The notes below the pieces were generated by a model, which saw only the letters and a list, made by a program, of their open reading frames with translations, was not told where the DNA came from and searched no databases. The position numbers and the translations under genes are program-made. From Gracilaria gracilis (taxonomy: Eukaryota; Rhodophyta; Florideophyceae; Gracilariales; Gracilariaceae): DNA of 64,000 nucleotides. Numbering within the stretch: the stretch's first letter is position 1; each line of letters begins with the position of its first letter. Positions 46,080-56,822 of this stretch are shown here, piece by piece. The DNA lies in the NCBI GenBank assembly GCA_030374805.1, contig JARGSG010000189.1:1674001-1738000 (forward strand), written 5' to 3'.

Positions 46080-47758
46080 ACTCTAATAAGTATCAAAAAC
46101 GACACACCAAGCATACGCATGATACCGAAATGACGCCAGATGATAAACAAGAAACGAGGATAGGACACAAGTCGAAACCGAGAAGGCAGATGAACCTTCC
46201 AATACCAAAAGGGCTCCCAACCATCATAAGACGAAATCCCACAAAAAGAGTAGAAATGATGACTATCGCAAAAGATCTTGGAAAACTTATTTTAAGCAGG
46301 GGATTCGTGTATACATTCTCTAGACCAGAATCCCATACTTGAAGAAAAGAGCCCCATATCTTCTGGCGGCATTATATCAGCTCAACGCCTGTGTGACGTC
46401 TTAGGCATCACGTTTGAGCCATTTGAACCAAGAACGAAGTACCCAAGAGGTTGGGGACACAATTGCGTCGACTCCAAAATGGTATCATGCTCATAGACAC
46501 TATCCCCGCAACATATATAGCAATCTATTGATCTCAAATTCGATTTAGTCGGATATGATTCGCCATTCATGATTTGAATGGATACGAATTGCCATAGTAT
46601 CACTGACTTCACATGAGATCCACCCACCATACGCATCAAGAGAAGTTTCGATAGAGAAACACGAATAATGGTAAGTCAAACCCACTCTATGACACACGAG
46701 CATATATACTGATAACACCCACGATGACAGCTCTCCTATCAAACAGAGTGAGTGAGTTACGCCCGAGCACACTTGCTAAAAGGCTGCACCGTCTCACACA
46801 TGCTCACGCCGAAAAAATCATCGCCTTGCGTGAGCGCGCTGGGCAGAGCTCCAATGAATTGAAGATCGAGATCAAGAAGATTACGGACAGAAGCAGAATA
46901 TGCACTGAGTCAGGATTGCCAGTACCAACGAAGAAGATTTCTATCAACCATGTCAGTCAAGCATTTAATGTCGAAATACAAGCGAACTTCATGTTCTGCA
47001 CTATACGAAACACAAAGTATCTCGTGCTAGACCTTACTGACTGCGGGACATGATACGCCGAAACAGTAATGAAATCCGACAGGAACTCTGAAACAGTTGC
47101 GAATACCATAGAAGTAGAATAGCTGAATCGACAAGGCAGTCCAGATGCCCTTTCAGGGGACGATGAGTTCGACTCGAGGCATGTACACCGGTTCTTTTCA
47201 GGCCGTGATATTCAGTTCAAAGAACGTCCAGTCTGAAGACATAACAAGACAGGGTGGTGGAACTAAAGAAAGAATTAATTAAGTCCGTTCTCGAGAAACT
47301 ACAGAAAGGGAACACGACAGGGACTGATCGTACTCTCCTATCGCGTGCCGTGGTCTGGCAAACTCCTGCACAGGATCCAAGGTACTCAGTTCGCGAAAGA
47401 GTATACCCCTCCGTTACTAAGAGATCTCAGAAGACTCGTGTCGGATGAGCTCCTAAATACTTACGCCGAACAAACCGCCACTCGTGCGTTACATAAGGCA
47501 ATGAAGGCGTGCAGCCGATCGAAACACACCGGGTCCTCTATAAAAGAGGGCGAAGAGGTGCACTTCTTCTTTAAAACAACTGCACAGAAGGTCTTGGACG
47601 AGTGGAGAACGGCGGTGGTCGTTAAGACGCATAAACACGTCGTAGAAGTACGAAGACGACAAGGTAGACCGATTTCCAAGGTCGAATACGAAGATATCCG
47701 TATTCGGCCGAACTTGAAGGACAACACTCCTTGGAAGCAATTTGAGGGACTTAGTTAA
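46080..47758 (+). pseudogene. Family X pol 3' end: protease-like and integrase regions
   Basis: Upstream remnants (46080-46720) read KYPRGWGHNCVDSKMV and FDLVGYDSPFMI, recalling the protease-like segment that precedes integrase in some LTR elements. The integrase has an HHCC region (LAKRLHRLTHAHAEKI, CTESGLPVP), a core Asp in YLVLDLTDCGT, and NKTGWWN-type remnants near 47240. A final open stretch (47345-47758) reads YAEQTATRALHKAMKACSRS, HFFFKTTAQKVLDEWRTAVV and YEDIRIRPN, ending NTPWKQFEGLS. The LTR follows 12 bp after the stop. Stops near 47053 and shifts break it. Confidence 0.6.
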
Positions 47759-47769
47759 TTTCCGCATCA

Positions 47770-48568
47770 TGCGTTAGTAGATATATATGAGCTACACCGC
47801 TATTAGCGTGTCGCCTCGCTGAGGTAATTTCCACACATGTACACGTGGATTTCACGGTTCGAGGCGCCGCTTAGCGGGTGTGACTAGCACACGTGTAGCA
47901 CGGATATGCCAGAGGCAGTGCACCCAGCATTGTTGTATTTACTTAGATATTTTATAGATTATTTTGCCCGGCGCACCCATTGTCAGTGGTGCGCCGAGCT
48001 CAGTACTTAGAGGGTTGAGCCCTTCTGCCCCAAGTGAATTGCCTCTTTACAAACAAGGACTTCTGGTTCTAACTATCACGCCTTCGCGGATTGTTCACCT
48101 CCAAGTGGAGTGACGACCGTGTTTTTCACGTACAGTTACCCACCCTTGTGGCGCTCAGAGTGTAACCACTATTTGTGTGTCTCGTTCCGACCTATTGTCG
48201 TACACTCGCTCCTGTATTGGGTATGCTTTATTCTCTCTCTCCTTTCCCCACTCTGGTGGTTCTCTTTCTCCCCTTTTTTGGGTTTGTCTTTTTGCCCTGT
48301 TCTCAGTGGCCCGTTTTAGACACCTTCTCGTTGCCGTGCTACTCTCTTTCCAGCACTCATCTCGTGACCGTGTGAAAACGTAAATCTCCACCGACTACTG
48401 CCTATTCTCAACACAGTGACGCTTTTCGTGACGATTTGGCCTCGGATATACCCCCGGCTTAGCTGCGTCATTCCCGGAGTGCTTCTTTCGCTTTGCTACC
48501 CCATCTAGGGAAAGATTCCGAACTTCTTCGTGAGATTGGTCTTTTACTGCCAAAGGAGTTGCTCCACA
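47770..48568 (+). repeat. LTR of family X (+ orientation)
   Basis: 799 bp, TGCGTTAG...CCACA. The borders come from comparison with the inverted copy 53093-53895: homology stops exactly at CCACA on the right, and two bases later a TGG primer-binding site begins. The left side is preceded by the end of pol. It serves both as the 3' LTR of the upstream pol remnant and as the 5' LTR of the downstream gag-pol. Confidence 0.8.
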
Positions 48569-48570
48569 AG

Positions 48571-48585
48571 TGGTCTCCCGACTTA
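48571..48585 (+). promoter_or_regulatory. Primer-binding site of family X
   Basis: TGGTCTCCCGACTTA starts two bases after the LTR and would pair with a tRNA 3' end ...GTCGGGAGACCA. Confidence 0.6.
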
Positions 48586-48729
48586 AAATCGAATTAGTTT
48601 GGTCGGAAGATTCACTCGTGAATTCACTCTTTTGAGGTTATTTCTTTTGTCGCCGTCTCTATTTGGAATTCTACTGGACCTCCCAGCTCATTGGCTGTTG
48701 AGTGATCATGTTGTACGGTTGTTTTGGTC

Positions 48730-50755
48730 ATGGCGTTGTCAGATCGTCCAAAGACACGCAACCAGACTGGAAAAACGGATCCGCCACTGCCGTCGCGGAT
48801 CCCCACCAGTTCACGGTATCGTACCGAAAGGATTACGGCTACTGAAGCTGTGTCGGCGACAACCTGACTTCCGCCCACGTCGTTGATTAACCCTCATCGT
48901 GGTGATGGACCGGCTTCTGCCGTTGCAGGTCTCTCTCTTCCTACTGGTGGAACGGTCCCTACAGGCCCTGCCAGTCAAGAGCCACCTTCGAGGAGGGATA
49001 CTAACGATGTTTTCAATTTAACTGTAGAAGAGGAGCTTCGCTCTTTGCGGGCTGCCCACGCTATCCTTGCCAAGGAGTTGTCGCTCCTTCGAGAGAAGGT
49101 GGATGACACTGCTTTGCAGAACTTTTCTGAGGATCTCCGCGTATTGCGTGGTGATGTCAACTCCCTCTTGGAAGCTTTTAGAAAACCCACCAATTTCGTG
49201 GAGGACGGGGCTGAGAAGTTTACTCGCCTCCGCGCCCGTTTAGAAACGCTGGAACAAACAGTCCTGGTTGGAGCCAGTCGCACGGCTAAGCCGGTTACTG
49301 TTTCAAACCGTGACAAGAAGGTCAGTTGATCCAAAACACGCGAAGAGCGGAAGAACTACGACTCTGATTCTTCATCATCATATCTTTCTTCACGCAAGTC
49401 AACCGGGTCGGACTCATCCGATTCGTCGGTAGAAGAAGCTTCTCGTCAACGTTCGTCACGCTCAAAGTGGTCATCAGCCACCCAAGGTGTGATACGCGCC
49501 TGCTCGAAGGGAAGGAAGCACTCTGGATTGAAAGAGTTGAAGCCTACCAATCTGTTCTACAAGAAGCTGTTGTCATACTGGTATTACCGTTTGGAGGACT
49601 CCTCATTGGATAGAACTCCCCGAGGGACAGGGAAGGTCAAAGACTGTATCAAACGGATGCAACTTTCGCTCCTTAATCAACTCTTGACAGTTGATGACCC
49701 CATCTTGGTGTTGGATTCTATATCACGCTTCGTAGCGGAAGCCGACATCCTTGGGATGAAGGAAGGACAGGCATTTGTCGCGCTGGCTTACTTTCTACGC
49801 GGACTTGCCGAAGATCAGTACAACTCTGTAAGAGGTTCATCGCGCGTTTCTGAAGGAAGGGTTACTTTCTGGCCTGAAGCAGTTCAATACCTACTGAAGT
49901 CCTATGCCACTAAAACCGCTATCCAGTCGGCACTCCTTGCTCCGAGAGACACCAAACAACGCCCCGCGAGACGGAAACCGATTACTCGTTGCGCCTGAAC
50001 AAAGCCTTCCACCGCTGTGACAATGTTTATTCTGCTCAAGAGCGTTATACCAGGTTCGTTGATGGACTAGACCCAGCTATAGGGACCCTGAAGGCCCGCC
50101 GCAGTGAGGAGAACCGTAACATTACGTGCTTGGAACTGGTGCAGAATCCACGCGCCGAAGGCGACGCGCTACGCGCACCAGTCCCTGGTAGCCGGTTGAA
50201 GCACGCTAAAGCGTTGATGTTGGAACCGAGAACCCCGTGGGCGTCAATGCTGGTTGATGAACTTGCCATTAAGAAGTATGACAAAGTGCACTTTGCCCGT
50301 ACTGACGTGCTTTCACTCCCGACAACGGAGCTTCCCTCAACCACGGATGCATCGTTTCCAACGGCTCCGGACAATACACTGCTGTATGCCAATTCGAACC
50401 AAGTTTGACCGCCTCTACTATCCTATGAGAACGGTAGAACCCGGGCCTCATGACCTGGCTGGCAAGCTTCCCGCCCAGCGGTGCGATTCTCGAATACTCG
50501 GAACGCAATGCCATCCTTGGATTGGTCTGTTACCTCTGCAATACGCGAGGGCATACTTCACTGCAGTGCGTGTCCACCCTACGTGAATGGGCACAAGTCC
50601 TTGCCAACTGCGAATCCCTCTCACCTGAGGAGAAGGCTTCCGTTTCGATGGCATCGTACATCGGCGCGAAGATGGATATTCCACGTACAATTGCGGCTCC
50701 AATTGCTCAGAATATGGTGACCTCTCACCTCCGTGCCCCTTTCGAGGGAAAGTAA
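48730..50755 (+). pseudogene. Family X gag
   Basis: The ATG at 48730 (MALSDRPKTRNQTGKTD) begins a frame that stays open apart from TGA near 48874 and TGA at 49327-49329. It has a Pro/Thr-rich N terminus, a heptad helix (LRSLRAAHAILAKELSLLRE), a Ser/Asp/Arg-rich linker (DSDSSSSYLSSRKSTGSDSS), and a capsid-like region (LLSYWYYRLEDSSLDRTPRG ... FVALAYFLRGLAEDQY). A frameshift near 49980 leads to LNKAFHRCDNVYSAQERYTR. Near 50530-50575 a zinc knuckle of form CX2CX4HX4C (CYLCNTRGHTSLQC) is complete. This is a typical Ty3/Gypsy gag layout. Confidence 0.8.
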
Positions 50756-53092
50756 ACCGCTACGGAGGACGCTTCTGCTGCTGGTTTCCAGGCATCAATG
50801 GTTCAGAACACTGAGCACCCGCCTCAGGCGAAATCTGCTCAAAAAACTAACTGTCGCAGTCTCTTCTCATGAAGAGGCGCCCTCAGAATTGAGGATGAAG
50901 GCGCCCGAGGCGTCCCTGCCTCGCTCCCGGGTACGAATTTTCTCGAAGAAACAGACCGAGCACCTTGGTGTTCTTCGTCGACAGTGGATACGGGTAAGAA
51001 ACAACCGGTTCCCGGATAGAGTTATGGTGATGGCCAAACGCAATTTCAAGGTCTATGCCGACCTTGGCCTTTCACCCCAATTTATGGTGCGATATCTCAC
51101 TGTATTAGATACAGGCGCAGGTCCGAACTTCATTTTTGAGACAGCATTGCCACCCGCCTTGCGGTCACTCATTCGCCGTGGCGACATTCCTGACGCCGGT
51201 GACGCGAATAACAACCCGTTGTCAACGGTAGGATACATCGAGTTGGTAATCCGCTTGGGCTCATGCGTGGTGAAGCTCGACTTGTCGGTCCCTGGCCGCC
51301 CCAGTCATTTTGGTTTGTGACTTTTGCGACCGCTTTTTCGATGCCATTAGGCCCCGCCAGAGGCGTGTTGAAATGAAAGATGGTTCGTCCGTGCCGATTG
51401 TTCGTCGCTCTTTGAGGCATGCCTCCCAGAAGCATGTACCTCTACCTGCTGCGCAGGAAGCACCATCTCGGGAATCTACGAAGCTTCTTGTAGCCTCCGA
51501 AACACGCGTGCCTCCAGAGTGAAGGAATTGGAAGAACTCGACCTCGGACATGTTCCGGGGACACACCGCAAAAGACTGCGTGATATGCTTCGTGAATTCA
51601 CCACAATTTGGGATGGTTCTCTCGGAGAGATAAATACCACGGAACACCGGATTGGTTTCCTTCCCAATTCTCGGCCGGTAGCCCAACATCCGTACAGGGC
51701 AGGGCCCAAAGCCAGAGAAGAAGAGCAATTTCAGGTAAACAACATGCTCCGTGCAGAAAATTTTGAACCGGCACACTCGCCGTGGGCATCACCAGTGGTA
51801 CTGGCTCCAAAACCGGATGATTTTTGGCGCTTTTGCATCGACTATCGTCGTTTGAACGCTGTTACCGTCAAGGACGTGTACCCCATTCCACGTATGGATG
51901 AACACATCGATTTTCTCGGAAATGCTACCATATTCACGGCATTGGATGCTAATTGGGGATACTGGCAGGTGCCAGTGAGGAAACTAGATCAGGACAAGAC
52001 AGAGTTTGTCTGTCATTCTGGGCTATACCGTTTTAAACGGATGTCTTTTGGTTTAAGCAATGCCCCCGCTACTTTTTAGCGTGCTATTGATATCCTACTG
52101 GCCCGCTTCAAGTGCCGTACTTGTCTCTCATACCTTGAAGACATCATCGTATTCTCAGATAATATGGATGACCACCTCACACATGAGAGAGATATAATGG
52201 CCACGTCACGGGATGCCTGAGTGACACTCAAGCTGAGATAATGCGAATCCTTCACGGGTACTGACAATCATCTGGGTCACATCATCCGTCCAGAACGTTT
52301 CATGATCGAGGACGCCCGTGTGAAGTCGCTGAAACAGGCCACGGAACCGACTACCCAGACCGGACTGAGATCCTTTCTAGGATTGTTCAACGTCTATAGA
52401 CGGTTTATTCCCAACTTCGTGAAAATCGCGGCACCTCTCAATGCGTTTCTGCGGAAGGGCCAAACGCCTAAGCTGGAACCATTCACGTCTACTCAGACGG
52501 AAGCCTTTAAATCTCTCAAAGAGGCTGTAACCACGGCACCAGTGTTGTCACTATCGAAACCGGGACTTTCATATACGGTGCACACAAATTCTGGTGAGTA
52601 CCAGGTAGGCTGTGCCTTGTTTCAAATCAACCCAGAAGAGGAACGCAAGCCAATTGAATACTGGTGCCGTTCGTTGAACGTGCATGAGAAGAATTACTCC
52701 GCCTCGGAGAAGGAATGTCTTGCCGCAGTATGGGCGTTAAGGCCACTACACCCCTACATCACGGGTGCTCATTTCACCGTCTACACGGATCCATCATCAT
52801 TGAGATGGCTACTCTCCATATCGAAGCCCTGTGGTCGCTTAATGCGTTGAAAACTACATCTTGCAGAGTTCGAAATCGACGTTGCCTACAAGAAGGGCCC
52901 CAACAATACATAAGTCGACGCCCATTCTCGCCTACCACCCACAGAGAAAGCTTTGACCGTCGATGACGAAAAAATACTCTGCTTCGCAGTTGATAATTAC
53001 ACAGTAAGTGAAGTGGATGATATTGAAGAGGATTGGCCAGGTTAACTGGATTTTGACCAGGAACTGGATGACCCACTTGCTGGTAGCGAGAG
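50756..53092 (+). pseudogene. Family X pol: protease, RT, RNase H (cut before integrase)
   Basis: Protease: YLTVLDTGAGPNFIF near 51090-51140. RT: HPYRAGPKAREEEQFQVNNM, WRFCIDYRRLNAVTVKDVYP, TIFTALDANWGYWQVPV, FKRMSFGLSNAPATF, then TAG at 52078, and LSYLEDIIVFSDN, where the first Asp of YxDD is Glu. After a TGA near 52218 come LGHIIRP and LRSFLGLFNVYRRFIPNFV. RNase H: YTVHTNSGEYQVGCALFQ, EYWCRSLNVHEKNYSASEKE and FTVYTDPSSLRWLL. The frame runs on to 53092, where an inverted family X LTR begins. Not functional. Confidence 0.85.
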
Positions 53093-53895
53093 TGTGGAGC
53101 AACAACTTTTGCAGGAAAAGCGCAATCTCACGAAGACGTTCGGAATGTTCCCCTCGATCGGGTAGCACAGCGAACAGAGCACAACGGGAATGAAACAGCT
53201 AAGACGGGTGTAAATCCGAGGTCAAACCGTCACGACAAGTGTCGGAGTGTTGATACTAGGCAGTAGTCAGTAGAGATCCCCTTGTTCAAACGGTCCAGAT
53301 GATTCCTCTAAAAAGAGTAGCGCGGCAACGACAAGGTGTCGGAAACGAGCCACTGAGAACTGGGCAAAAAGTCAAACCGAAAAGGGGAGAAAGAGAATCA
53401 CCAGAGTATGGCACAGAGAGAGAGAGAGAGAGAATAAATCAAACCCAATACAGAGGCGGGTATACAACAATAAGTCAGAAAGGGACACAAAAATAGTGGT
53501 TATACTCTAAGCACCACAAAGGTGGTAACTGTCCGTGAACAACACGGTCGTCACTCTACTTGGAGGTGAACAATCCGCGAAGGCGTGATGGTTAGAGCCG
53601 GAAGCCCTTGTTTGGCAAGGGGCTATTTACTTGGGGGAGCAGGGCTCAACCCTCTAAATACTGAGCTTGCCGCAACCTTTGACAGTGGGTGCGCAGGGCA
53701 AAATAATCTATAAAATATCTAAGAAAATACAGCAATGCGGGATGCGTTGCCCCCGGCATATCCGTGCTACACGTGTGCTGGTCACACCAGTTAAGGGGCG
53801 CCTCGAGCTGGGCAATCCACGTGTACATCTGTGGAAATTTTTTCATCAAGGCGACAGGCTAATAACGGTGTAGCTCATATATATCTACTAACGCA
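53093..53895 (-). repeat. LTR of family X (- orientation), inserted in family X pol
   Basis: 803 bp on the - strand, TGCGTTAG to CCACA, matching 47770-48568 in reverse. On its upstream side (53896-53944) about 45 bp match the end of family X pol (ACACTCCTTGG). It is therefore the 3' LTR of a second, oppositely oriented X element whose body is hidden beyond El-3. It interrupts pol of the + element at 53092. Confidence 0.8.
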
Positions 53896-53944
53896 TGATG
53901 CGGAAAATAATTAAGTATCTCAAATCTCCTCCAAGGAGTGTTAC

Positions 53945-54255
53945 CGTCTGTGTTCTGCAAATGCTAGTTTTTGGTGAGGGTCGTGTGCAGAATTTGGCAA
54001 GGATCGTTCAGTAAAATTTTTGGAAAATTACATTGTGCTGCTTTTCCAAATTTTGCAGAAAATTGCTTCGGTCGCCCAGTTTTGGTCCGCAGGAAATACT
54101 CCGTGGTATTCCGGTCGCGCTAGTTTGCTCTGCCGGGATTAACTGCGCAGTTTTCCACCAAGCACAGTTTCTGTTTCCACATTGGGTGCACATTAAACGT
54201 CTCAATAAGTGCAATACTCGCATCCACCCTATGGAATAGTAGCGCTAGTTCCCAT
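53945..54255 (+). repeat. El-3 left terminus with GCTAGTTT motifs
   Basis: GCTAGTT motifs occur at about 53963, 54119 and 54243, the first within the terminal repeat. This is the same arrangement as at 2398 and 7607. No coding frame here. Confidence 0.6.
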
Positions 54256-54299
54256 GCTTCTTATTGAACCAGAGTTTCCTTTACCCAGTGAACCAAGGT

Positions 54300-54690
54300 G
54301 ATGTACCTTGGATGCGCACTGGATTTTATGGATCTACGTCAGACACACCAAAGAGGTTCTATGGATGTCCGTAAAAGATGCACTTTGGATGTCCCACAGA
54401 TGTGCAATAAGATTTACATGAGATGCTCATCGAATATCTAAAAGATACCCGTTGGATCTACCAGAAAATCGGAACATCCAACGGACATATTATTGCACAT
54501 CCGGCGTACATCTGGTAGAAATAACTAGGACATCCAATGCATATCTTTTACGCTCAACTGTAGGACGTCTTATTGACATCTTGTGGATATCTGAGGGACA
54601 TCCAGGATGTCCGTCGGATATGCATAAGATGCACTTTAGATGTCCAATATCGAACATCCAATGGACATCCAAGGAACATCATTTTGTCTC
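54300..54690. repeat. Irregular array of GGATGTCC/GGACATCC motifs
   Basis: About 390 bp densely packed with variants of the palindromic octamer GGACATCC and of GATGCACTTT, spaced roughly every 15-25 bp in both orientations (for example near 54387, 54474, 54531, 54598, 54607, 54664). Both strands give accidental open frames full of His-Pro-Asp-Ile-type repeats; I do not regard these as genes. Confidence 0.7.
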
Positions 54691-54885
54691 ACTGGGTTAT
54701 TTGTATCTATTCAACTATCTGATGCCTATCTTAATCGCTATTCTAATTCCTATTCACTACACTACCAGAGCTCTATTCAATGGCATCGGCGAGCATCAAC
54801 CTCGCCAGGTTCATGCTCGCCAGCACCATTGAACGGCGCTCTGCGCGAGCATTTTCGCAGAGAATGCGAGCCGACTTGCGAACTG

Positions 54886-54924
54886 CAGTACCGCCATGAG
54901 GCGAAGCGCCTCATGGCGGTACTG
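54886..54924. repeat. Perfect 18-bp-arm hairpin
   Basis: CAGTACCGCCATGAGGCG and its exact complement are separated by AAG. Perfect arms in a decayed neighbourhood suggest a recent origin. Function unknown. Confidence 0.9.
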
Positions 54925-55124
54925 TACTACTTGGTTCGTGCGTCACATATCAGTTCGATCATCGCACGTAGCGCTCACCGCCTCGCAAAACGTTCAAAAC
55001 TAGTTTTATCTGTATTGGGATCGGAAAGGAAGCGAGTTGTCAGTATTCCCAATCTGGAGTGTAGAGTATTACTCTTGTGAGAAACGTACCACATGTCAAA
55101 GTGCTATCTGTTTCTAAGAAAAAA

Positions 55125-56165
55125 GTCAGTTGTACCACCATGAGCTCCCTGTGTTCAACCGCTAAGAAAATGAAACAACAAGTTAGATTACTGAAAAACG
55201 CAGTTCCCAGAGAGTGTAGATCAACAAGACGCACCAATAACATGAACGCATTCAAGAGATTGAGGCACCGTTGACCATCCCCCTATTCTCCTAGTTGCAA
55301 CACGGGCAGCATAAGAAACAATCCTTTACCTGTTAAGCAATGAAATGATGGAAAAAATGTCAGAATCAAACCAAGAAGAAACCATCATGCCATGAAAACA
55401 TAGCCAACTTACTATTAAGAATCACTCGTTCTGCCTCGTAGAAGTAACGCACGTGCCCACTATTAGACCAACGTCGTATGCAATCGAATCGAAATCGCTT
55501 ACCTGTGAATCAATACAATGCCACTTTAAATGTCAGAAACGAAGCAGAAAGTGACCAATCTCGCATTCCCAAAGTTTAAACTTACCATTACGCAGTCTTC
55601 TGTACAAAAGCATTCCGCATCGTGCCACATTCCTCGCGCTCAACAGTACCTGTGTTCAACGGCGAAGAAGATAAAACAAAAAGTTTGAATACTTAGAAAC
55701 GCGTTTCCCAACACACTATTTCAACAAGACGTACCAAGAACATGCATGAACGCATTCAAGAGATCGAGGCACTGCGACTATAGAAGTATGCGGATGGTCA
55801 ACGGTGCCACCGTTGACCATCCGCATAGTCGTACAGTCGCAAAACAGGCATCATAAGAAACATTCCTTTACCTGTTTAGCAATGAAATGATGAAGAGCAT
55901 GTCAGAATCAAGCCAGAAAGAAACCAACCCGCAATGAAAACATACCCAGCTTACCATTCAGAATCACTCATGCTGCCTCGTACACGTAACGCACTCGCTG
56001 ACCATTAGACTACGCGCAGATGCATATCGAAAAGCGTTTACCTGCGAAAGAGTACAATTCCGCTTAAAATGTCAGAAACGAAGCATAAAGTGACCACCTC
56101 GCTTTCCCAAACTTAACATTACGAATTCTTCTGTACAGACCAGTTCTGCATCGTTTCAGCATTAT
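55125..56165. repeat. Tandem duplication of a unit of about 520 bp
   Basis: Unit 1 (about 55125-55635) and unit 2 (about 55640-56165) align along their length (CTGTGTTCAAC, ATGAACGCATTCAAGAGAT, TTTACCTGTT.AGCAATGAAA, AATGTCAGAAACGAAGCA). They have diverged by many substitutions. Read on the - strand both units contain CAGGTAAG-like motifs that look like splice donors, but no coding exon could be joined. Unit 2 alone carries a full hairpin. Confidence 0.75.
55787..55827. repeat. Perfect 20-bp-arm hairpin in unit 2
   Basis: TATGCGGATGGTCAACGGTG and its exact complement flank a single C. Unit 1 of the duplication contains only the right-arm half (CACCGTTGACCATCC near 55265-55280). Outer sequence (GCGACT ... 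AGTCGC) extends the pairing imperfectly. Confidence 0.9.
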
Positions 56166-56267
56166 TAGTAGTTGGTTCAGAAGTATGAAGCATGGAAGAA
56201 TAACCTTACCAAAAAACCCAAACGTCCGCACCCCAGCAAAAGGAGATTCTCCGAAATGGTTCGTTCA

Positions 56268-56310
56268 ACTTCCTAATCGCATTATGTCCAACATCATGCG
56301 ATTAGGAAGT
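56268..56310. repeat. Perfect 15-bp-arm hairpin
   Basis: ACTTCCTAATCGCAT and its complement flank a 13-nt loop (TATGTCCAACATC). It lies inside a 77-codon open frame (56185-56418) without recognisable features. The rest of 56311-56822 holds nothing I can identify. Confidence 0.85.
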
Positions 56311-56822
56311 GAGAGAACTGTTTCGGAAAGCATCAATCATGTTTTGCGCACCGCGCCCGAGAAATCGAACGAAACGGAGCAAATATCACCTTCGTCGAAG
56401 CGCAATGGGAAAACGTAGTCAGCTTCGGATGGAAAAGGGAGAGAACGTCGTTTTTAAACGTACCAGAAGCCAGTGACCTACATCAGCATCAACTGCGACG
56501 CTGGCCCGGACGGCGATCCCAGTTTATGGAGGAGGCGAGGCCACAGAGAATTTTGCGCGTCTTAGGCCGAGATCGGACAAGTGTACAGATATATCCTTGT
56601 CAATCCACAGAATTATTTTTAGTGGTAGATAATCAGGTTTGAACCCTGGCGTCAAGGTCGACGTGTCCATGCGTTCCCCTTTTGAACAAAAGCACGTGAT
56701 TTGAACTCAAATCTATTCTCCACTCCTTCCCCTGTCCTCAGCATCTTCCCCACCGTCCTTCCGTCTTGCGCTTCTCTTCCATGCTTGTTCCCTTCCTCTT
56801 CTCTTAGCCCTTTCCCTCCATT

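Noticed and set aside
47730-53944. Retroelement with 800-bp terminal inverted repeats, perhaps a new composite transposon
   Set aside because: The inverted copies are LTRs: they have TG...CA ends, a primer-binding site, and pol 3' ends attached on the side expected for a 3' LTR. Two nested elements explain it.
54490-54832. Open frames with His-Pro-Asp-Ile repeats on both strands
   Set aside because: They arise from the GGACATCC array read in any frame and have no start context or homologue in the other elements.
55125-56165. Multi-exon gene on the - strand, from repeated CAGGTAAG-like motifs
   Set aside because: The motifs recur because the unit is duplicated; no open exon sequence could be joined between them.
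56590-56670. Possible tRNA gene (T-arm-like GGTTTGAACCC)
   Set aside because: I could not pair an acceptor stem or anticodon arm at the right spacing upstream.
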